Shown in pieces: positions 44,168 to 51,189 of a stretch of 64,000 nt of DNA (the first letter of the stretch is position 1; each line of letters starts with the position of its first letter). The position numbers and the translations under genes are program-made. The notes under the pieces were generated by a model, which worked only from the letters and a program-made list of their open reading frames with translations, made no database searches and was not told the origin of the DNA. The DNA comes from Mucilaginibacter dorajii (lineage in GTDB: Bacteria; Bacteroidota; Bacteroidia; Sphingobacteriales; Sphingobacteriaceae). The DNA is taken from assembly GCF_024808255.1 (NCBI RefSeq), contig NZ_JANTYS010000011.1:62001-126000 (forward strand), in the 5' to 3' direction.

Positions 44168-45877
44168 TTACAAATTCCCTTTCTTCAATTCATCTGCGGC
44201 GAAATTAGCAGCGCGGGCAGTCAGCGCCATATAGGTTAACGATGGGTTTTGGCAGGCCGATGAGGTCATGGCTGCTCCGTCGGTAACAAATACGTTTTTG
44301 GCATCCCAAACCTGGTTGTGCTCGTTAAGTACCGATGTTTTAGGATCGCGGCCCATGCGCGCGGTGCCCATTTCATGGATGCCATCGCCTATATTGTGGC
44401 CTTTATCGTGTGTTTCAATATTTTTAACACCGGCGCTTTCCAGCATGGCTTTTGCTTCCTTCACAATATCTACCCGCATTTTCATTTCATTATCCCTGAT
44501 CACGGCATCCATAGATAATATTGGCAAGCCCCATTTATCTTTCAGTGTTTTATTGAGGGTGATCTTATTATCGTGGTAAGGCAAAAGCTCGCCAAAACCG
44601 CCGATGCCTATCTGCCAGCCGCCCGGTTCGGTAATGGCATCCTTGTATTGCGCGCCTATATTCATTTCGGCAATTTCCCTGCTCCATCCGGTCCGGCTTG
44701 CAGCTCCCTGGTAACCAAAGCCGCGTAAGTAATCCCGTTTATCGCCAAACAGGTTGGCAAACCGAACTACATAAATGCCGTTAGCGCGGCGTCCGTAATA
44801 ATATTTATCCTCAAAACCATCTACCGTACCAGATGCACCTAAATTATAGTGGTGATCCATAATGTTATGCCCCAACTCGCCGCTGCTACTGCCTAATCCA
44901 TCGGGCCAAACATCGGTTGCAGAATTCATCAGCACCCAGGCGCTATTTAAAGCCGAAGCATTTACAAACACAATTTTGGCGTAGTACTCATAGGTTTTGT
45001 TGGTTTCGGCATCAAGCACCTCCACTCCTTTTGCCTTTTGGGTATCCTTATCGTAAATAATTTTAGTTACTATGGAGTATGGCCTCACTGTTAAATTGCC
45101 GGTAGCCAAAGAAGCCGGCAAGGTTGATGACTGCGTGCTGAAATAGCCACCAAAAGGACATCCCTCCCAGCACCTGTTCCTGAACTCGCATTTGGTACGG
45201 CCGGGTATCGCAGCTGTTAAATTAGCCGTGCGGCCGATGATCATATGCCTTTTACCACCATAATTTTTCTTGATGCGTTCGGCTACATCCTTCTCAACCC
45301 AGTTCATATCCATGGGTGGCAGGTAATGCCCGTCGGGCAGCTGCGGTAAACCCTCTAACGAACCGCTGATACCTGCAAATTTCTCCACATGATCATACCA
45401 TGGTGCCAGATCTTTATATCGGATGGGCCAGTCAATGGCCCAGCCATCTTTGGCGTTGGCTTCAAAATCAAAATCGCTCCAGCGGTAGCTTTGCCTGCCC
45501 CATAAAATAGAGCGGCCGCCTAACTGGTATGATCGCCACCAGTTAAAGGGTTTAACTTCGTGATACGGCGCTTGCTGCTCATCAACCCAGTAATCCATAA
45601 TGGCTTCCTGTGCTCCCCAGTTTCTTGAAATAACTGGCCGTTCCTTACGCTGGGCTTGTGTTACCGCGCCGCGGTGTTCAAAGTCCCAGGGATCTTTGGC
45701 GGCGGTTTTATAATCCTTAATGTGTTGAAAGTCGCGACCGCGTTCAAGCATAATAGTTTTAAGGCCTCTCCCGGTTAATTCTTTAGCCGCCCAGCCGCCG
45801 CTGATACCCGATCCTATAACAATGGCATCATAGGTATTACCTGCTTTGGCGCTGCCGCTTACATTGTTTAATGGCAT
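44168..45877 (-). CDS. GMC-family FAD oxidoreductase
   Basis: The 569-aa protein has the FAD-binding YDAIVIGSGISGGWAAKELT loop near the N-terminus and GMC C-terminal motifs (HEMGTARMGRDPKTSVLNEH, DGAAMTSSACQNPSLTYMAL). CEFRNRCWEGCPFGGYFSTQ is a Cys-rich insertion typical of the gluconate-dehydrogenase-like or glucoside 3-dehydrogenase group. There is no obvious signal peptide. Related enzymes oxidise sugars such as glucosides or gluconate with a small subunit and a cytochrome, neither of which is seen next to it. It precedes the exported ThuA protein on the same strand. Confidence 0.87.
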   Translation of the reverse strand: MPLNNVSGSAKAGNTYDAIVIGSGISGGWAAKELTGRGLKTIMLERGRDFQHIKDYKTAAKDPWDFEHRGAVTQAQRKERPVISRNWGAQEAIMDYWVDEQQAPYHEVKPFNWWRSYQLGGRSILWGRQSYRWSDFDFEANAKDGWAIDWPIRYKDLAPWYDHVEKFAGISGSLEGLPQLPDGHYLPPMDMNWVEKDVAERIKKNYGGKRHMIIGRTANLTAAIPGRTKCEFRNRCWEGCPFGGYFSTQSSTLPASLATGNLTVRPYSIVTKIIYDKDTQKAKGVEVLDAETNKTYEYYAKIVFVNASALNSAWVLMNSATDVWPDGLGSSSGELGHNIMDHHYNLGASGTVDGFEDKYYYGRRANGIYVVRFANLFGDKRDYLRGFGYQGAASRTGWSREIAEMNIGAQYKDAITEPGGWQIGIGGFGELLPYHDNKITLNKTLKDKWGLPILSMDAVIRDNEMKMRVDIVKEAKAMLESAGVKNIETHDKGHNIGDGIHEMGTARMGRDPKTSVLNEHNQVWDAKNVFVTDGAAMTSSACQNPSLTYMALTARAANFAADELKKGNL

Positions 45878-45991
45878 AATTTCGCTAATTGGTTATGTAA
45901 TTCAAGAAATGGTTGTGCAATTGGATAAAACAATATTATCAATTAAAATTAACTAAAGCAATGAATTGAAAATAAAAATACAATCGATTGA

Positions 45992-46193
45992 GAACACGAT
46001 TTTTGGATTGAACAGGATTTCTTTTCTGTCCCCTTTACCGTGTCATAGGTAAGCTTCTGAGGGATCTCCGATCATCTCGCTTAAATGTGGCACTGATCAC
46101 AGCAACCGGTATTGTAAAACCACAAGGTTCTCCTTTGAGAAACCCTGCGGGGACATGATCTCGCAAATCAAAAGTCCTCTCCTTTGGAGAGGA
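45992..46193. repeat. Repeat-rich intergenic stretch (families G and B variants)
   Basis: This lies in a 397-bp gene-free gap (45878-46274) between divergent genes. ACACGATTTTTGGATTG then AACAGGATTTC at about 45993-46021 resembles the element at 53389. GGTTCTCCTTTGAGAAACC at about 46126 can fold. TCCTCTCC (46175-46182) and GGAGAGGA (46186-46193) form a perfect hairpin after GCAAATCAAAAGT, the motif that precedes the family B arms at 24013 and 37333. No open gene is visible. Confidence 0.65.
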
Positions 46194-46262
46194 TTATTCG
46201 TGTTTAATTTATTTTAGCGCTCATGAGGGCTTTGCCGTTTAGGTGAGGCCCTGTTTTTTACT

Positions 46263-46270
46263 TATTTTTG
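46263..46270 (+). promoter_or_regulatory. Probable -7 box for the MOSC gene
   Basis: TATTTTTG, an exact TAnnTTTG, ends 4 nt before the ATG at 46275, giving an almost leaderless transcript. Confidence 0.55.
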
Positions 46271-46274
46271 CACC

Positions 46275-47117
46275 ATGCTGCAGGTAAGCCAACTCTTCAT
46301 CTATCCCATCAAATCATTAGCCGGCATTTCGGTAAAATCGGCGGCGGTAACCAGTCGCGGGTTTAAGTATGACAGGCGGTGGATGTTGGTTGATAGCCAA
46401 AACCGATTCCTGACCCAACGGGAGCATTTTCAAATGGCTTTAATTAAGGTAAGTATCCAAAGCGACGGCTTGCTGGTTTCGCATCATGCAACCGGCTCTA
46501 TTAACATTCCCTTTGCATATGATGCCAATAGTAAGCATGATGTAGTGATCTGGGATGATACCTGCATAGGCGTTTATGTAAGCGATGAGCTTGATGGATG
46601 GTTTAGCAGTACATTAGGTATCCCCTGCCGGTTGATTTATATGCCTGATGACAGTGAACGTGAGGTTGACCAACGATATGCCCAGCCAGGGATGATCACT
46701 TCTTTTGCGGATGCTTACCCGTTTTTATTGATTGGCCAGGCTTCACTGGATGATTTAAATAAACGCCTGCCGGAAGCCTTACCGATGAATAGGTTTAGAC
46801 CAAATATTGTTTTTACAGGTGGCGATGCGTTTAGCGAGGATTTGATGAACCATATTAATATTGCGGGTATCAGTTTTTATGGAGCCAAGCTTTGCGCCCG
46901 CTGTATCATGACCACTATTGATCAGCAAACCGGTACCAAGGCTAAGGAGCCTTTAAAAACGCTTGCCAAATATCGGTTTAAAAATAACAAGATCCTTTTT
47001 GGCCAAAACCTGGTACACCAGGGCGATGGCACAATTACTGTTGGCGATGAACTTACCTTATTAAGCACCCACAGCGAAGAAAGATTTATTGTGGAACATA
47101 AACCATTGATTGCATGA
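46275..47117 (+). CDS. MOSC-domain molybdenum-cofactor protein (YcbX/mARC-like)
   Basis: The 280-aa protein has the MOSC_N beta-barrel (LFIYPIKSLAGISVKSAAVT, FKYDRRWMLVDSQNRFLTQR) followed by a MOSC domain (RFRPNIVFTGGDAFSEDLMN, then CARCIMTTIDQQTGTKAKEP). The CARC segment holds the Cys expected to bind molybdenum in mARC/YcbX enzymes, which reduce N-hydroxylated compounds. It overlaps the following SelT-like gene by 4 bp, indicating coupled translation. Confidence 0.88.
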   Translation: MLQVSQLFIYPIKSLAGISVKSAAVTSRGFKYDRRWMLVDSQNRFLTQREHFQMALIKVSIQSDGLLVSHHATGSINIPFAYDANSKHDVVIWDDTCIGVYVSDELDGWFSSTLGIPCRLIYMPDDSEREVDQRYAQPGMITSFADAYPFLLIGQASLDDLNKRLPEALPMNRFRPNIVFTGGDAFSEDLMNHINIAGISFYGAKLCARCIMTTIDQQTGTKAKEPLKTLAKYRFKNNKILFGQNLVHQGDGTITVGDELTLLSTHSEERFIVEHKPLIA

Positions 47118-47392
47118 AACCGACCATAACTATTGAGTATTGCCCTAAATGCGGCTGGATGATGCGAGCCGCCTATATGGCCCAGGAACTATTGACCACC
47201 TTCACTGATGATATATATGGTGTAACCCTGCACCCCAGCGAAATAAATGGCAGATATACCATCAGCGTAAATGACGAAGTTTTATTTGACAGGAAAAAAG
47301 AGGGTCGCTTTCCCGAAATAAAAGAGCTTAAACAGTTGATACGTGATAAAGTTAATCCTGAAAAAAGTCTCGGCCATTCTGATAAAAAATAA
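47114..47392 (+). CDS. SelT/SelW/SelH-family thioredoxin-like protein (Rdx)
   Basis: The 92-aa protein begins MKPTITIEYCPKCGWMMRAA, with a CxxC redox pair at C10 and C13 in the first turn, as in the Rdx selenoprotein family; both positions are Cys here, not selenocysteine. It continues with YGVTLHPSEINGRYTISVND and PEIKELKQLIRDKV, the family fold. Function is unknown, thought to be thiol redox. Its ATG overlaps the MOSC stop (ATGA), so the two may work together. Confidence 0.87.
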   Translation: MKPTITIEYCPKCGWMMRAAYMAQELLTTFTDDIYGVTLHPSEINGRYTISVNDEVLFDRKKEGRFPEIKELKQLIRDKVNPEKSLGHSDKK

Positions 47393-47619
47393 AATTTCAG
47401 CAATAAAAACAGATTAACGTTAAGTATTTTGTTAAATATTGAGTCTTTGAAAATTGAAAATGCAAATAAAATACAATTAGGGGAGCTTTATTGGTGTAAA
47501 AAGAACACCATTTTAATGCATTTTCAAAAAAGCCTGAAAATGAACCCGAATAAAAAAGGTAAACAATATGGTATAGTGGTACTCTATAGTATTACTGGAT
47601 ATTTTTATTTAATATTGTT

Positions 47620-47627
47620 TAACTTTG
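47620..47627 (+). promoter_or_regulatory. Probable -7 box for the Rrf2 gene
   Basis: TAACTTTG, an exact TAnnTTTG, ends 18 nt before the Rrf2 ATG at 47646. Imperfect dyads just upstream (CTATAGT near 47585-47593) could be an autoregulatory operator. Confidence 0.5.
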
Positions 47628-47645
47628 TAAGTTTTATTTTAGAAA

Positions 47646-48083
47646 ATGCTTTCCAAAAAGACTAAGTACGCTATAAAAGCACTGGTGATCCTGGGTAAAA
47701 ACATGGATCAGCCACCTATGCAAATTTCGAAGATCGCTGAGGCGGAACGTATCCCCAAAAAATTCCTGGAGCAGATCTTGCTCGATTTACGCAACGCGGG
47801 TTTCCTGTACAGTAAAAAAGGAGCCGGCGGTGGTTACAGCCTTAACCGCGATCCGAAAGAGATCTTCCTGGTAAGCATTATGCGCATTACCGATGGTCCA
47901 ATTGCCATGGTACCTTGCGCCAGCTTAAATTTTTATCACAAATGCGACGAATGTCACCAGGAAACAACCTGCGGCATCCGCGATGTATTTGTTGATGTAC
48001 GGGATGCTACCCTTAAAATCCTGAGCGAAACCAGCGTTGCCGATATCATTGCCCGCGAACAATCCCTCATTATCCGCACTTAA
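47646..48083 (+). CDS. Rrf2-family transcriptional regulator with Cys cluster
   Basis: The 145-aa protein has the Rrf2 winged helix (MLSKKTKYAIKALVILGKNM, ISKIAEAERIPKKFLEQIL, LYSKKGAGGGYSLNRDP) and four cysteines in the sensing region: C91, C100, C103 and C109 (VPCASLNFYHKCDECHQETT then CGIRD). Rrf2 proteins include IscR and NsrR, which bind an Fe-S cluster, and CymR/RirA-type sulfur or iron regulators. It lies directly upstream of the sulfur operon on the same strand and is its most likely regulator; this is inference. Confidence 0.9.
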   Translation: MLSKKTKYAIKALVILGKNMDQPPMQISKIAEAERIPKKFLEQILLDLRNAGFLYSKKGAGGGYSLNRDPKEIFLVSIMRITDGPIAMVPCASLNFYHKCDECHQETTCGIRDVFVDVRDATLKILSETSVADIIAREQSLIIRT

Positions 48084-48152
48084 AAAAATCTCATCAAACT
48101 GTAAAATCGCGGTTATTTTCAATTTAATTCTACCATTTCCCTATACTATGTA

Positions 48153-48160
48153 TATATTTG
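48153..48160 (+). promoter_or_regulatory. Probable -7 box of the sulfur operon
   Basis: TATATTTG, an exact TAnnTTTG, ends 10 nt before the leader ATG at 48171 and about 105 nt before an intrinsic terminator. The spacing to the leader ATG matches that seen for lepA, dnaB and mnmA. An earlier ATG at 48161 touches the box and would lie upstream of transcription. A convincing -33 TTTG is not visible. Confidence 0.55.
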
Positions 48161-48170
48161 ATGGATAAAC

Positions 48171-48245
48171 ATGAATATTTCAATTGCTGCCGGTCTATAT
48201 ATGTGCCCTCGTTGCTGTTTTACAGGCGATAAGGCAGGGCTATAA
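48171..48245 (+). CDS. Cys-rich leader peptide (24 aa) of the sulfur operon
   Basis: This short frame encodes 24 residues ending TAA at 48243-48245: MNISIAAGLY, then MCPRCCF with three Cys codons (48204-48206, 48213-48218), then TGDKAGL. It stands between a -7 box and a terminator, before a cysteine-synthesis operon, as expected of a leader peptide whose stalling at Cys codons controls readthrough. An overlapping frame from 48161 to 48232 (23 aa) also has a tandem Cys pair (48185-48190, FNCCRS) and cannot be ruled out. Translation is inferred from position and composition, not shown. Confidence 0.5.
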   Translation: MNISIAAGLYMCPRCCFTGDKAGL

Positions 48246-48265
48246 ATTTGCAGCAAATCTCATAC

Positions 48266-48297
48266 GCCTCTTTAGCCAAAGCCAAAGAGGCTTTTTT
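48266..48297 (+). terminator. Intrinsic terminator upstream of sulfite reductase (attenuator)
   Basis: GCCTCTTT (48266-48273) and AAAGAGGC (48284-48291) form a perfect 8-bp stem around AGCCAAAGCC, followed by six T. It ends 22 nt before the first structural gene and 20 nt after the leader stop, with nothing else left to terminate. The upstream GGCAGGGCT (48234-48242 region) can pair with AGCC and GCC of the loop, a possible antiterminator. Confidence 0.7.
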
Positions 48298-48319
48298 ATA
48301 ATTGATTAAAACATAGCAT

Positions 48320-50410
48320 ATGCAGAGCTTCAGAACAGAACTGGAGAACCCGATAGTTGAGCAGGATATCATCGATCTTGAAAAAAAGATCAGGGCTTTT
48401 CGTGAGGGTAAAATACATGATGAAAAGTTCAGGAGCTTGCGCCTGGCACGTGGTGTTTATGGCCAGCGCCAACCTGGTGTGCAAATGGTACGTATTAAAT
48501 TGCCGTTCGGTAAAGTAACATTTAAGCAATTATTAAAAATTGCCGAGATCTCTGACGAATACGGAAGCCGCAACCTGCACCTCACTACCCGCCAGGATAT
48601 CCAGATACATTATGTAAGTCTTGACCGCACACCAGAACTTTGGGCAAGACTGGAGCAGGATGATATTACTTTACGTGAAGCTTGTGGCAACACGGTAAGA
48701 AACGTTACCGCCTCTCCTACTTCCGGTATCGATCCGCAGGAGCCATTTGATGTTTCACCTTACGCCCACGCCACGTTTGAGTATTTTTTACGCAACCCGG
48801 TATGCCAGGAAATGGGCCGCAAGTTTAAGATCTCGTTTTCATCAAGCGATGCAGATACCGCTTTCTCTTATATTCATGATATTGGTGCTATTCCTAAAAT
48901 AAATGCCAACGGCGACCGTGGCTTTAAGATCCTTTTAGGTGGCGGCCTTGGCGCGCAACCTTTATTGGCCAGTATAGTTGAAGAATTTTTACCTGAGGAT
49001 CAGCTGATCCCCTACATCGAGGCTATCATACGTGTTTTTGATCGCTACGGCGAACGCAATAACCGTAACAAGGCCCGTATGAAATACCTGATCCAAAAAC
49101 TGGGATTAGATGAAGTTTTACGCCTGGCTAAAATTGAAAGAACCGCTATCAAAGTAAAAAGCTACCCTATCAACCGGGATGCGATAGGTCAGCCTGAGCC
49201 TGCACCCGAAACTGCTTTTGCCGAAGTAAGCATCAGCAACCCGTTCCGTTACGAACAATGGCTGGCTACCAACGTTTTTGAACAAAAGCAACAAGGGTTT
49301 TACGGCGTATATATTAAAGTACCTGTTGGTGATATTTCATCTGATACCGCGCGTGAACTGGTTAAAATTTTAGAACCTTTGGTGGCTAACGAGATCAGGA
49401 TCACACAAAACCAGGGCCTATTATTAAAATTTGTACGCAAGGAAGCTTTGCCTTCTTTATATGAAGGTTTGGCTAAACTGGAATTGGCTGCCCCTGGTTT
49501 TGATACGGTGGCCGATGTTACTACCTGCCCTGGCACCGATACCTGTAACCTGGGTATCAGCAACAGCATGACCATGGCCCGCGTACTGGAAGACCTGATC
49601 TATAACGAATACGAGGAATTTATATATAATCGCGAGATCAAAATCAAAATCAGCGGCTGCATGAACTCATGCGGACAGCATGGTTTGGCACATATTGGTT
49701 TCCACGGCAGCTCGTTAAAAGCCGGTACAAAGGTTTTACCTTCGGTACAGGTAATGTTAGGCGGCGGTACTGTTGGCGATGGTGTTGGCCGCGCTGCAGA
49801 ACGTGTGATCAAAGTACCTTCAAAAAGGGCTACCCACGTGTTACGGGCTGTACTTGATGATTATAAAACCTTCTCCCCGGAAGGTGAAACCTTCCATGCC
49901 TATTATGACAGGCAGGGCAAAGACTATTTTTACCGCCTGCTAAAGCCCCTTGCCGATTTAACCACCCTTAAAGATGACGAATTTGTTGACTGGGGCCACC
50001 AGGAAACATTTGTTACTGCCATAGGTGTTGGCGAGTGTGCTGGTGTAGTAATCGATTTAGTTGCTACGCTGTTGTTTGAATCTGAAGAGAAAATGGGCTG
50101 GGCCAATGGTTCCTATCAATTAGGTAACTGGTCTGATGCTATTTACCATTCTTATAATGTGTTCATCAGCTCGGCCAAAGCCTTATTGCTTGATAAGGGA
50201 ATTAACAGCAGTACCCAGGCCGGCATTATTAAAGAATTTGATGCTCAATACGTGGCTGCCGGTGAGTTTGAATTATCGGGCACTTTTAACGACCTTGTTT
50301 TACAGATCAATCAGAACGAACCATCGGAAGAGTTTGCCACCGCCTATCTGGCACAGGCCACCGAGTTTTTGAATAAGAGTAAAGATAAGAGAGAGGCATT
50401 GGTACAATAA
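48320..50410 (+). CDS. Siroheme sulfite (or nitrite) reductase with C-terminal HEPN-like domain
   Basis: The 696-aa protein is a siroheme-[4Fe-4S] reductase over about residues 1-530: two ferredoxin-like halves (RNLHLTTRQDIQIHYV; EIRITQNQGLLL) and the cluster ligands C403 and C409 (TCPGTDTCNLG) and C447 and C451 (GCMNSCGQHG). Residues about 540-690 are helical and resemble HEPN domains (LFESEEKMGWANGSYQLGNW then SDAIYHSYN), but lack the RxxxxH nuclease motif. The gene context (siroheme synthesis, CysH) points to sulfite reduction to sulfide; nitrite reductase is the alternative. First structural gene of the operon, 10-30 nt after a terminator. Confidence 0.88.
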   Translation: MQSFRTELENPIVEQDIIDLEKKIRAFREGKIHDEKFRSLRLARGVYGQRQPGVQMVRIKLPFGKVTFKQLLKIAEISDEYGSRNLHLTTRQDIQIHYVSLDRTPELWARLEQDDITLREACGNTVRNVTASPTSGIDPQEPFDVSPYAHATFEYFLRNPVCQEMGRKFKISFSSSDADTAFSYIHDIGAIPKINANGDRGFKILLGGGLGAQPLLASIVEEFLPEDQLIPYIEAIIRVFDRYGERNNRNKARMKYLIQKLGLDEVLRLAKIERTAIKVKSYPINRDAIGQPEPAPETAFAEVSISNPFRYEQWLATNVFEQKQQGFYGVYIKVPVGDISSDTARELVKILEPLVANEIRITQNQGLLLKFVRKEALPSLYEGLAKLELAAPGFDTVADVTTCPGTDTCNLGISNSMTMARVLEDLIYNEYEEFIYNREIKIKISGCMNSCGQHGLAHIGFHGSSLKAGTKVLPSVQVMLGGGTVGDGVGRAAERVIKVPSKRATHVLRAVLDDYKTFSPEGETFHAYYDRQGKDYFYRLLKPLADLTTLKDDEFVDWGHQETFVTAIGVGECAGVVIDLVATLLFESEEKMGWANGSYQLGNWSDAIYHSYNVFISSAKALLLDKGINSSTQAGIIKEFDAQYVAAGEFELSGTFNDLVLQINQNEPSEEFATAYLAQATEFLNKSKDKREALVQ

Positions 50411-51189
50411 TGACTGATAAAAATATTAAAGAATCTAAAATAACCTTGGTGGGTGCAGGTCCGGGGGATGCAGATCTGATCACTGTTAAAGCCATCAAAG
50501 CCCTAAAAACAGCCGATGTTGTTTTATACGATGCCTTGGTGAACGAAGAGTTATTGGAATATGCTCCTGAAGGTGCTGTAAAGGTATTTGTAGGTAAGCG
50601 GTCGGGCGATCATACGTACTCGCAGGATGCCGTAAATAAGCTGATGGTTGATTATGCCATCAACTTTGGCCACGTTGTGCGCCTTAAAGGCGGCGACCCG
50701 TTTGTGTTTGGTCGTGGATTTGAGGAATTGGAATTTGCAGCATCGTTTAATATCCCGGCATCGGTGATCCCGGGTATCTCCAGCTCCATCGCTGTTGCCG
50801 AATTACAAAATATCCCTGTTACACACCGTGGATTAAGCGAAAGCTTTTGGGTGGTAACAGGCACTATATCCAACGGTAAAATATCACCGGATTTATATGA
50901 CGCTGCCCGTAGCAGGGCCACAGTAGTTGTGCTCATGGGCATCAACAAACTGGCAGAAATAACTGAAATTTTCAAAAACGAAGGCAAAAACAAACTACCT
51001 GTTGCCGTTATTCAAAGCGGAACAACTGTAAACGAGCAGGTTGTTATCGCCACGGTTGATACCATTGTTGAGGCCGCTAAGGAAAATAAGATCGGCTCGC
51101 CGGCTATTATTGTATTGGGCGAAGTTGTGTCACTGCATCCAAAATACAAATTGATTCAAAATATCTATGACGTTGTTGCCCAGGGATAA
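50410..51189 (+). CDS. cobA: Uroporphyrinogen-III C-methyltransferase (SUMT)
   Basis: The 259-aa protein has the tetrapyrrole methylase signatures: VGAGPGDADLITVKAIKAL near the N-terminus, GKRSGDHTYSQDAVNKLMV, and VVRLKGGDPFVFGRGFEELE, then VIPGISSSIAV and PVTHRGLS. It methylates uroporphyrinogen III at C2 and C7 to give precorrin-2, the siroheme precursor for the upstream reductase. It starts at the last base of the reductase stop (ATAATG) and overlaps the next gene by 23 bp. Confidence 0.95.
   Translation: MTDKNIKESKITLVGAGPGDADLITVKAIKALKTADVVLYDALVNEELLEYAPEGAVKVFVGKRSGDHTYSQDAVNKLMVDYAINFGHVVRLKGGDPFVFGRGFEELEFAASFNIPASVIPGISSSIAVAELQNIPVTHRGLSESFWVVTGTISNGKISPDLYDAARSRATVVVLMGINKLAEITEIFKNEGKNKLPVAVIQSGTTVNEQVVIATVDTIVEAAKENKIGSPAIIVLGEVVSLHPKYKLIQNIYDVVAQG

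Noticed and set aside
47114..47392. Selenoprotein
   Set aside because: The family includes selenoproteins, but both redox positions are ordinary Cys codons and there is no in-frame TGA.
47429..47665. Open frame of 78 aa upstream of the Rrf2 gene
   Set aside because: It overlaps the Rrf2 start and its promoter box, and the translation looks like AT-rich non-coding DNA.
48161..48232. Alternative 23-aa leader frame with a tandem Cys pair (FNCCRS)
   Set aside because: Its ATG touches the -7 box, so it would lie upstream of the expected transcription start. Kept only as an alternative to the 48171 frame.
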